DNA from: Omphiscola glabra
Lineage: Eukaryota; Mollusca; Gastropoda; Lymnaeidae
Assembly (NCBI GenBank): GCA_964017045.1
Contig: OZ024808.1
Coordinates: forward strand, 4,543,284-4,607,283
Length of the DNA stretch: 64,000 nucleotides
Direction: 5' to 3'
Part shown: positions 41,222 to 53,100 of the stretch, in pieces
How positions within the stretch are numbered: position 1 is the first letter of the stretch
Layout of the letters: each line of letters starts with the position of its first letter
The notes under the pieces: model-generated
The model's input: only the letters and a program-made list of their open reading frames with translations
Databases searched by the model: none
Told to the model about the DNA's origin: nothing
Made by a program: the position numbers and the translations under genes

Positions 41222-41408
41222 TGTTTCTGGCTCTGAGTAAGTCGATAGTGTAGTGTTGTGGTAGCGTGCACTGGCTCTGATTAAGTGTAGGTTTGTGGTA
41301 GCGTGCACTGGCTCTGACTAAGTGTAGTGTTGTGGCAGCGTGCACTGGCTCTGACTAAGTGTGGTGTTGTGGCAGCGTGCACTGGTTCTGACTAAGTGTA
41401 GTGTTGTG
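41222..41408. repeat. Minisatellite, about 37-bp unit, 5 copies
   Basis: Unit CTGGCTCTGACTAAGTGTAG plus TGTTGTGGCAGCGTGCA. Confidence 0.93.
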
Positions 41409-42069
41409 ACGGTGCTATGCCAAAGGGGTTAGATCTGTTTACAACATTTGCCCTCTGCCATTGCTGGCGATGTTACTGCACGTTAGGCTTTCTAACATAT
41501 GGATGTAGCAGGACTTGTCTTTGTATGGATGGTGAGAGCGAAACTGGCGCAGGTATTGGGGAATTCTCAAAACTTCGTGGGGTATGGGGGTGCTCGTTTA
41601 GAGGTGAAAGTAATACCTCAGTAGAGGGTAGCCACTCAAACTTTGGTCCCGCGTAGTCTCTTATACCATAATACATAATAATATATATTGCCAAACATCT
41701 CCTTTTCCAGATGTCATTATATCTTGCCAGGTATAAATCATTCTTGCCAGACCTAAATCTCTCTTGCAAAAAATTGGCTAAATTGCAAACAGAAAATAGT
41801 CTCGACACAATTACAAGCATATTTTTATTATTACAAAATTGCATTACTCATCAGTTGTTAGAAATATGTAACATTCTCAAATATATAAATATATATATAA
41901 TTTACCAGTCGAAATCCACCATGATCACCTTAATGAACACATTTTGTAATTGTGAACTTGGCTGTGGGTGCGCAGATGGCTGAAGGGACGGTTGTGGCAA
42001 GAAATGTTCTTCGGTCATCTCTAGGTGTAGAGTTCATCGGGGCTTTTTTTTGGTTATCTTTTGTGTTGT
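41409..42069. other. No gene recognised
   Basis: Intergenic sequence. Open frames at 41417-41983 have no family likeness and no splice support. Confidence 0.4.
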
Positions 42070-42492
42070 GCAGCCTCTGTTCAGATGGCTTCATGTAGTA
42101 TGGAGACTTTGTGTTCTGATGGATTCATGTAGTATGGAGACTATGTGTTCTGATGGATTCATGTAGTATGGAGACTTTGTGTTCTGATGGCTTCATGTAG
42201 TATGGAGACTTTGTGTTCTGATGGATGCATGTCGTATGGAGACTTTGTGTTCAGATGGCTTCATGTAGTATGGAGACTTTGTGTTCTGATGGCTTCATGT
42301 AGTATGGAGACTTTGTGTTCTGATGGATTCATGTAGTATGGAGACTTTGTGTTCTGATGGATTCATGTAGTATGGAGACTTTGTGTTCTGATGGATTCAT
42401 GTAGTATGGAGACTTTGTTTTCTGATGGATTCATGTAGTATGGAGACTTTGTGTTCTGATGGATTCATGTAGTATGGAGACTTTATGTTCTG
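42070..42492. repeat. Minisatellite, 34-bp unit, about 12 copies
   Basis: Unit GATGGATTCATGTAGTATGG plus AGACTTTGTGTTCT, highly uniform, abutting the 3' end of the LINE fragment. Confidence 0.95.
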
Positions 42493-43205
42493 AAAAACGC
42501 CATGGGTCTCGGTTCTTTGCCGATTCTATCCAATGTGTCCGTGTGTATATCATACGCTTTAATTGAGGCTTTTCATCACCATCATTATGTCCCCTAGTCC
42601 TTTGGACCGTTGGGGCGCCACAGATGACCTGAGAACTATCCTTCTCCATTCCTCTCGGTCTTCTGCACTACGCATAGCGTCGACTAGTTTTAATCCCGTC
42701 CACTCTTTAATGTTATCTTCCCATCATTTTCTCTGTCTTCCTCTTCTTCTCCCTCCTCTAGTTGTGCCCTGCATGATTTCTTGTTTTCTGGTCACGTGGC
42801 CATACCACTAAAGTTTGCGCTTTTCTACAGACACCAGGAGGTCATGGTACTGCCCAATTGCTTGACGAATCCTTTCTTTCACTTATTCATTGGTGATGTG
42901 GTCTCTATAGCAGACGCCAAGAATGCCTCTGTAACATCTCATCTCCATCGCCTTTATTTTCCTTTCAAGTTCTGCTGTTAATGTACAGGACTCACAGGCA
43001 TATAAGAAAATGGAGAGGATTAATGGGCGCATCAGCCTGATTTTGGTGCTGGAGGCTATATTTTTGTCGTTCCATATTTTCTTGAGCCTCCTTAGTGCTG
43101 TTGTGGTCTGCGCAATCCTGGCCATCAATTCAATCTTAGAGCCTTCTTCCGAGACTATTGCCTCAAGGTAATTGAAGCTGCCAACTGTCTCTAATCTTTT
43201 GAGGC
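42493..43205 (-). mobile_element. RTE-like LINE, reverse transcriptase C-terminus
   Basis: Reads FNYLEAIVSEEGSKIELMAR, LKKIWNDKNIASSTKIRLMR, ILSIFLYACESCTLTAE and MRCYRGILGVCYRDHITNE, then WYGHVTR after a frame break. These are hallmark blocks of endonuclease-reverse transcriptase LINEs. It has several frame breaks. Confidence 0.87.
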
Positions 43206-43956
43206 TTTTAGGTTGTCTTTAAATTGTTTCTTCTGTCCACACACTGACACAATGATAGACAGCAACAGTCATTTCTGTGTTTCTGTGTGACCGTGGTAAT
43301 AATTTTTATTTTATGCCATTCGGCAGAGAAGCTAGATTGTCGTGACGTCCTTGACTTTGCTGTGACTTCCTTGACCTTGCTGTCCCTCGCTCGCGAACAT
43401 AAAATAAATACACATCATACAAAAGTAATATTTTACACTAAATAGAGAAGGCTGAAAAGGTCACACTTCGAATGGAGCTGACCGCAGCTGCCCGCCACTA
43501 TCATTCTACACCTGTGTATGCACTAAGTAGAGTATACTATTTACAATTAACTCAAGTATAAAGAATACTACTGTAAGTACGATATAAAGTACAATATGTA
43601 GACCTAGTATTTGTTCTATGAGTACTTTAACGATGCTTGAAAGTACTTCCGGTCTGATGTTTGCCTCTCTCCGTAACACTCAGTCACACTCAGCGGTGCA
43701 TTGCCCAATTCGTAACTAAGGGTTCGCAGTTAGTATGTCCCCTTATGCCATATCGGTCACCGCCACAGTCAATCAAATTTATTATTTTTGAACTAACGGT
43801 TCGCACGAACCTGACCGAACCGACTCCAAACCACCGCTGGTCACACTGCGTCAAACTCCGCCACACTCCGTTAAACTCCATAACATTCCATCACACTCCG
43901 TCACACTCCGTCAAACACCGGGTATGATATTCCTCTGAGCGAATAATGTTATTATG
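43206..43956. other. Region downstream of copy B
   Basis: No gene seen. 43850-43920 holds a few imperfect copies of CCGTCACACTCCGTCAAAC. Confidence 0.4.
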
Positions 43957-43962
43957 TTTATT
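43957..43962 (-). terminator. Candidate polyadenylation signal of copy B
   Basis: AATAAA on the minus strand 57 bp past the copy B stop. The sequence between (ACACATCACAGAAGAGTT on the plus strand) is also conserved after copy A, supporting it as 3' UTR. Copy A lacks an exact AATAAA at the same place. Confidence 0.5.
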
Positions 43963-44018
43963 TTCACCTACATACACATCACAGAAGAGTTTTAAATCAA
44001 CTCTATGAGCGATATGAC

Positions 44019-44169
44019 TTATGTTGTTTTCTTCATACGCCTCAACTGAATGTACGTGAGTATCAACAGACAAATTGTATACAGAGTCATTGCGACGTAG
44101 TTCTGCCAGAAGTCCCACGGTTCTGTGTAGTCCATGTCTTGCATAGAGAGATATGTATCGCCGAGTTGA
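44019..44169 (-). CDS. ABCG2: Copy B exon 17 (TM6, stop)
   Basis: A 151-bp exon reading [20 protein letters not shown], the helix AMTLYTICLLILTYIQL and tail RRMKKTT, then TAA. Acceptor TCTATTAG. Confidence 0.95.
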
Positions 44170-47100
44170 CTAATAGATTAAAAAAAATGAATATTGGTGG
44201 ATTGGATTTTGTACAGACAAACACGGCACTGTTGTTTTTCCGCTCTTTCTAGATTTTAGAGATCTTGAAAAGAACTTATTAATTTTATGCGATTGTATTT
44301 TAGCAAGTCAAAAGTGTTTCACTTAAAAAAAACACTGTTTAGGATTTAAGGTTAAAAAATAATGTATGAATATTTACAGTTAATGTCTAAATAAATCAAT
44401 GGTTCTAATTATACTTGTAGTATGGCAGCATAGAGTTGTGTTCTCAACAATGATTATTTATCTAAATATAAATTGGAGCATTACAGTAACTCACTCGGAC
44501 AGCTAACGATAACACCCACCCAACTGACCAGGATTTACAGTAACTCACTCGGACAGCTAACAATAACACCCATCCAACTGACCAGGATTTACAGTAATTC
44601 ACTCGGACAGCTAGCAATAACACCCATCCAACTTACCAGGCCGTCTCATTGGCACAAAACAATCTGCCTTTAAACTCAATGATGTACAGGGCCTAGGGAA
44701 ACAATGTTGAAATTAAAATATGAACGCCTTGACCAATTTGTATTTGACTTCAAGTTTGAGTTAAATAAATTCATCACGGGCAGGAAGTTACAATTTTAGA
44801 TTTTTTTGTTTTGAAATAGATGAAACAAAAACCAGAAGCTGATGGGGAAACCTTGGCACATCCCACAGAACTATTCATTCTCTGACAATAAACGTTAACA
44901 TTTCCAATATGAAAATAGCAGCTTCCCTTGAGTCTTTACAGCTTTTGTTACAATATCAGTTCATTCCTTACTATCACTTTCAATATCTAGTCTATACGTT
45001 ATATACTTTGCAAACTTTAAGGACGCGCAATCAAAACCCCAGAAAACAAAGAACTACACATCACTGATCCTGTAAAGTATACAATAACTTCCAGTGTCTC
45101 TTTAAATCAAGATCAATGGTTCTCAAATATTTGAGACAGGTGACTTGTAACTTGCGGATTGATGCCAGCCTGTGGACCACCAAAGATAAGTTTATCTACC
45201 AAAGACAATCTTCAATCGAAATTTTATTTACAGTGGTTTAGAGTGAGTCATACAAGAAAACCTTAAGCAGGTACCTGTTTCAGCACGAGACATTGATTCA
45301 AAACAAGGCCCGGAAGTGCTAACAAACTTTGTCTCAGATGTGAAATGTTAGGAGAATAGTAATTTTTAGATATTTAAAAAAAAAAAATTAGAACTTACAT
45401 TTAAAGAATACTTGAACAGACTAAGATATTGGGCCCAATTCAACCATGGCCCAATAGAATCAAAGTTGATCAGGAATCCTCCAAGCAACTGGCAAGTAAA
45501 AAATAAAACATCTAGGTAAAAAGATTAGTTGTAGAGCTTCAGGTGACAACAGTGTAAGAGATACAACTGACGACAATGTTAGAGATACAAGTGACAACAA
45601 TGTTAGAGATACAACAGACAACAATGTTAGAGATACAAGTGACAACAATGTTAGAGATACAACTGACGACAATGTTAGAGATACAAGTGACAACAATGTT
45701 AGAGATACAACTGACGACAATGTTAGAGATACAAGTGACAACAATGTTAGAGATACAACAGACAACAATGTTAGAGATACAAGTGACAACAATGTTAGAG
45801 ATACAACTGACGACAATGTTAGAGATACAAGTGACAACAATGTTAGAGATACAACTGACGACAATGTTAGAGATACAAGTGACAACAATGTTAGAGATAC
45901 AACAGACAACAATGTTAGAGATACAAGTGACAACAATGTTAGAGATACAACTGACAACAATGTTAGAGATACAACTGACGACAATGTTAGAGATACAAGT
46001 GACAACAATGTTAGAGATACAACTGACGACAATGTTAGAGATACAAGTGACAACAATGTTAGAGATACAACTGACGACAATGTTAGAGATACAAGTGACA
46101 ACAATGTTAGAGATACAACTGACGACAATGTTAGAGATACAAGTGACAACAATGTTAGAGATACAACTGACAACAATGTACAATGTACAACAGACAACAA
46201 TGTTAGAGATACAAGTGACAACAATGTACAACAGACAACAATGTTAGAGATACAACTGACAACAATGTACAATGTACAACAGACAACAATGTTAGAGATA
46301 CAAGTGACAACAATGTACAACAGACAACAATGTTAGAGATACAACTGACAACAATGTACAACAGACAACAATGTTAGAGATACAAGTGACAACAATGTTA
46401 GAGATACAACTGACAACAATGTTAGAGATACAACTGACAACAATGTACAATGTACAACAGACAACAATGTTAGAGATACAACAGACAACAATGTTAGAGA
46501 TACAACTGACAACAATGTTAGAGATACAAGTGACAACAATGTTAGAGATACAACTGACAACAATGTACAATGTACAACAGACAACAATGTTAGAGATACA
46601 ACTGACAACAATGTACAATGTACAACAGACAACAATGTTAGAGATACAAGTGACAACAATGTTAGAGATACAACTGACAACAATGTTAGAGATACAAGTG
46701 ACAACAATGTTAGAGATACAACTGACAACAATGTACAATGTACAACAGACAACAATGTTAGAGATACAACTGACAACAATGTACAATGTACAACAGACAA
46801 CAATGTTAGAGATACAACTGACAACAATGTACAATGTACAACAGACAACAATGTTAGAGATACAACTGACAACAATGTACAATGTACAACAGACAACAAT
46901 GTTAGAGATACAACTGACAACAATGTACAATGTACAACAGACAACAATGTTAGAGATACAAGTGACAACGGTGTCAAATTAAATAATTTAATCAAGTATC
47001 AAATAATAGCAAACTTCTTCTTCAAGAAAGTTGGATTTCATGAAGTTACGTTGATAACAGTAATATGAAAAATGTGTCCAGATATCGCAATACACTGCAA

Positions 47101-50100
47101 CAATCACATATAGTTTTATGAAAAACTAATAGGATCTTAGTATGTCCTTTCCATTAAGTCTTTGTTGGTGATGATGTTTGGCCATTTGATGTTCAGGATC
47201 TTTCAAAGGCAAGTGTTTATGAAGGTCTGTAGTTTCTTCGTAATGCTCGCTGTTGTTCTCCAAGCTTCGGTTCCATAGAGTAGGATTGTTTTGACATGTG
47301 TGTTGAAAATTCTGATCTTTGCAAAGTCAGCTCCTTTGATTCCCATATTTTTCTTTAATGTCACAAATGCTGACCTAGCCTTTACGATTCCAGCCCTGAC
47401 ATCCGCTTCGGATAAACCATTTATGTCAATGGTGCTGTCCAAGTATGTGAAGGCGTCCACTTCTTCCAGTGCCTTTCCTGCCTGAGAGATATGCTCTTGG
47501 TTGGCTGAGTTTATCTTGATGATCTTTGTCTTGCTTCTATTTATATTGGTTCCGAGCTGTGCTGAAATGGTGACAACACCTTTTGTCTCAATGCATTTTG
47601 TAATTGGCTGTGGGCCAGAGATGCAATACCATCTGCAATGTCAAGGTCATTCAGTTGTTCTCAGGGTCCCCAATGTACCACGTTCTCTTTTTGTCTTTGA
47701 ATTTGTTACTATCCATTCAAGGATAAATGATGAATTGAAAAATTGTGGGGGGGGGGGGGGAGGCAAAAGACACCCTTGTCTGACTCCTGTTTCCACTTTA
47801 AAGGCGTCTGTGAGTCTACTTGACTATACCACCCTGCATGTCATCTGTGAGTCTACTTGACTATACCACCCTGCATGTCATCTGTGAGTCTACTTGACTA
47901 TACCACCCTGCATGTCATCTGTGAGTCTACTTGACTATACAACCCTGCATGTCTTTCCTTCATAAGAAATCTGAATGATGATAACCAGTTTTCCGAGTAC
48001 CTCATAATGCTGGAGAAGTTTCCCAAAGGTTTGTCGGTCCAGTCTATCAAAAACCTTTTGGAACAACATACATTAATAAGGGTTAAAAAAAAGTTCTGAT
48101 TTTAACATTAAAAAAACTTTCTGGGCATTCCAAAATTTCCCAATATTTCCACTACCACCATGAGGACATAACACAGTCCTACCATCATGAGGACATAAAA
48201 CTGTCCTACCATCATGAGGACATAACACAGTCCTACCACCATGAGCGCATAACACAGTCCTACCATCATGAGGACATAACAAAGTCCTACCATCATGAGT
48301 ACATAACACAGTCCTACCATCATGAGGAGATAACACGGTCCTACCATCATGAGCACATAACACAGTCCTACCATCATGAGCACATAACACAGTTATACCA
48401 TCACGAGGACATAACACAGTCCTACCATCATGAGGAGATAACACAATCCTACCATCATGAGCAAATAACACAGTCCTACCATCACGAGGACATAACACAG
48501 TCCTACCATCATGAGCACATACAGTCTTAATATCATGAGCACATAACACAGTCCTAACATCATGAGGACATACAGTCTTAATATCATGAGCACATAACAC
48601 AGTCCTACCATCATGAGCACATAACACATCGCTAGGAGAAGCTGTGCCACAGCAAACACACGAACACTTGAACTGATGAGGAAGCACAGGCAAGCGGCCG
48701 CCACTGTGGTGCTGAACAGACACAGTGTGAACAGGAAGAAGTTTTCAGCCCCCTGGTTGAGACCTAGGATGGAAGTAAAGTTAATTTCACTCTAGTAATT
48801 TTTCATACAGATATATTATTATTATTAGTAGTAGTAGTAGTAGTAGAAGTAGTAGTTTTATATAGCGCGGTACACCAGCCTAGGGCTGGGCTCACCACGC
48901 TGTACACACAATTTAACAAACATAATCATAAACTTAAAAATTAGCATACATTAATTAAATTTAAAAAAAACAAATGTGTACTCGCTCCAACCATTCCATA
49001 ACTTTTTAAATGTCAAGCCATGTACGGCACCCAGCAGTATCGTCTATCGGTCAGAGGGGGGGGGGGGGGAAATCAGTCAGGATAGTGCAGTTTAAATAGG
49101 CCTATTACATTTGTAAAACTTAATAATTGTGCGTGCTTAACTAAGACATTTTTAACAAACAAGAGACTAGCTTTTATGTTATATAGATAATATAATAGAA
49201 GATCGTTATTTAAGGGACATCAATTGATACATATTGAATATTGTACTTAATATAATAATAGAACATAACCTATTTCAGTCAGACAACAAGCTCCCTCACG
49301 TTGTTTGATAGAGAAATACTCTCAAACCTAAACATTTCTTGTTGCACTGCTGAAATACTTTTGGTGGTTGTTATAAACAAAATTGTAACTGTAGTTAAAG
49401 CAATCTTGGCAGTTACTCATAGAAGCAGATGACGGTGTTTATATGTAGGTCTATATCTATTGACCTACTAACAGATGACAGTGTCTATATGATGTCGGCC
49501 TGTATCTATTGACCTACCGACAGATGACAGTGTTCTATATCTATTGACTTACCGACAGCAAAGTAAACTATGACAGATAAGATGACTGCAGGAATCATCC
49601 TCAGAGGTATGATGTCAAATATTACTTTGACCATAAAATAGACGGACACTCTGTAGAATCCACTGATGGTCTCGTGCCTGGGGACGACAACAGACTGACA
49701 CATTCAAGATGATATCACATATGATTTTATAATGGGCTCATAAATCTGAGCCAGTCTCGTTTATTAATTTTTTACACACGGAAAGAGATTATCTATATTT
49801 TAAAGATAAATATCTTGGTCCATAAAACATACGAATTTAATCACTCTACACAAATATTAAGTAAATTGGTCCCGCACATGAAACATAAGAAGGTCGATAA
49901 ATCCAACATAACTATTCTAAGCTCACCTCCAGTCTGATATTGATCTAAGTTTACCTACATGAAAAGTTTCCTCTCCTGTAGAAACACTTCCACTGCCGTG
50001 ATGTTGATGAAAAGTTGATTTATGATCAGGAAAAACAGAACACCTGATCTGATCAAAAAAAGTATAATAATTTTTTTTTACTTCAAGTTTACCATTACAC

Positions 50101-53100
50101 AATATTTTTAGATGAAATCAGAAAGCTTGACTTCCAATCAGAAACCTAGACTTCCAATCAGAAAGCTAGTCTTCCAATCAGAAAGCCAGACTTCCAATCG
50201 GAAAGCCAGACTTCCAATCAGAAAGCTAGTCTTCCAATCAGAAAGCCAGACTTTAAATCACAAAGCCAGACTTCCAATCAGAAAGTTAAACTTCCAATCA
50301 GAAAGCTAGACTTTAAATCACAAAGCCAGACTTCCAATCAGAAAGCCAGACTTCCAATCAGAAAGCTAGTCTTCCAATCAGAAAGCCAGACTTCCAATCG
50401 GAAAGCCAGACTTCCAATCAGAAAGCTAGTCTTCCAATCAGAAAGCCAGACTTCCGATCGGAAAGCCAGACTTCCAATCAGAAAGCTAGTCTTCCAATCA
50501 GAAAGCCAGACTTCCAATCGGAATGCCAGACTTCCAATCAGAAAGCTAGTCTTCAAATCACAAAGCCAGTCCTTAAATAAGAAGAAAATACTTCCCGAAT
50601 TGGCTGCCAAGATATTAAAATTAAAATTCTAGTATCACTTGTACAGCAATCAATCATGCAAAAACATTGCTTATCCAAGATTTCTCAAATATTTTGAAAC
50701 TTTATTTGACTAATTTTTTTTAAATGCCTCATTAAACCGTATGAAAAAAATGTTAATATCACAAGTGTGCAAAGCGCGTCTCTTCATCCAGTTACAACAT
50801 AGTCTTCTATGTGAACTTTTTATTAATCCAGCACATATTCCCCGTGTTGCTCGGGTATCCATTGGTCCCATTAAAAAGAACTTTGCCAAGGCATCAATCA
50901 ATTTCAGAAATGTATCATATAAAAAATGCCATAATTATAATAACTCTTGTAAACATTAAATTTCGGTGCCAGCTTCTTTCAGTTAATATTCCAGCTGTGT
51001 CCAGTCAAAAAAAAAACATTGTTTTAAAACCAAACAAACATTTTAAAATGTTTCAATAAAAATACAATAATTATTTAATAATTTTTAAGAGGGCACAAAA
51101 AAACCTCCCATTATAATATGTTTGAAAGAGCACACCGTTCTGAATAAATCTTTTTATTACTTTTGAATTACAGCTTTTGGGATAAAGGATACTGACGAAA
51201 CTTTCCAGGAAACATCGATGTTTCGGGTTGTTGTTTTTTAAAATTAATTAAAACACACCACAACCCCCCACCCCCACACACACAAATCAATCCAATCACA
51301 CACACGTACATGAGTCCCATAAGAATTTAAATATTAAAGTAGCTTTGTAGTTCTAAAAGACTGCAGCACTTAGGTAGCTTTATATAATAACTCTTGTTAA
51401 CATTGCGTTAGTCGACCCAGTCTGTTTCAGTCTAGATTTAAGCTGGATTCACAGACAGAATCTAACTTTTCAAGGATGTCTTATTACTTTTCACCAATGC
51501 CAAAGCCTTTGCCGTTTATCAATAAAAATAAAATAGGACTCCCACTTAATAAGTGCGATATCAGTTATCCCTAAGATGGGGCATTTTATATATATATATA
51601 AGAGGGAGAGAGAGAGAGAGGGGTAGATATAGATATCAATATATACTTTAAAAATTAAATGTAAATGTATTTTATACAAATGTCTTCAAACAATATCAAA
51701 TTAAATATCTCTAGAGGCTGACCTGTCTTTGAAGGCGTGGCTTGGGTCATCCCCTAGCTGCCAGTATATGGCACTGATGAGTATGGCAAAAACTAAAGCT
51801 GTGACGACCTGGGGAATGTTAGAGCAAGCCTTTGGGCACTGTGAGTGATACAACACACTGTTTAAAACCTAATCTTATATTACATCTAATTTACTGACTA
51901 ATCACTCAAACTAATATGTACAATAAAATTTAGATTAAAAAAATTAGATCTAATAAAAACTAGTGTAGCAAAAAAAAAAGTTGTGAATCTTTAAAACAGC
52001 CATTATAGAAAAATCCAGCATAATTATTTTTATTTCTTACGTTAAGGATGCTTGTCTGTGGATTTCTGATCATATTTATCATAGTCCTTTTGGCCACAAC
52101 CACCAGCTGAAACGTAAAAGAGTATCCCAGCCTTAGCACAGCACTGACAGCACAGTAAATGTAAACTCAGTCAAAATAGTCTTTATTTATTTAGATGGAA
52201 ATTTAAACCTTACCGTCTAACCATATTTCACATGAATGTCAATCAATATTTTGTTCATTTCCCGGCATTAAATTAAATAGTTCACTCCTGCTACTGCGTA
52301 GATATCGGGTGTACTTTTAGAAAAATCACTCTATGTTAGCTTTGTGTTTGTCAAATTTAATAATATATACTTTTGTTTCATGCCAAAAATGTACTTTCAT
52401 CAAATTTATTAAGTAATAACAACTTAACATTTAAAATATTTTTGTATTAACAAGTTAGCCAAATAGCACTGAGTTATTCACGTATCACTCAGCCAAATAC
52501 CACTGACTAATTCACTTATCACTCCTTTAAATACCACTGACTAATTCACTTATCATTCCTTTAAATAACACTGACAAATTCATGTATCACTCATCCAAAT
52601 ACCACTGACTAATTCTGCAACGACGTGTTGGTTGGTACACTTTCAATAGATCAGCCAACGTTTCATGTTGAATGTTGCGCCGACCAACTTTCGGCTAATA
52701 TCTAGGAGGCCCCTGTTTCATTCACTAATGGTTGCTGTCAATTAAGAAAATCTGATGTGCTTACTTGATGTCCGAATGATGTAACATAATCGACAGCTTC
52801 ATTTTGTTCGCCCTTCAGGCCTCCATGAGCTTCAAATTTGTTCAGTATGGTGGTAGCTTCTTCTTGAAGTCTTAACGACAAAAAAAAACATTTTCAAGAA
52901 ATAATTAATTTAAAAAAAAGATAAAAGTAATGTATTATAAAATAGACATAAAACTCACTTTACAGAACGTGTTAAAAATTATGGGCTAGGGTTCAAAGGT
53001 CACTGCGTTATTTGGTGCATCCAGCTTAAAAATAAAACGTAGGATTTTCAACAAAGCATTTTATTTTTCATTGCATGTATTGGTATAAACGTTTGGTACA

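Noticed and set aside
45460..46320. 286-codon open frame on the minus strand and matching long frames on the plus strand
   Set aside because: Produced by a stop-free 24-bp repeat read in several frames; only its first codons overlap real exon 15 of copy B, in another frame.
48073..48723. 216-codon frame of repeated AHDGRTVLC
   Set aside because: Shadow frame of the exon 14 array; the exon itself reads in a different frame with the family motif.
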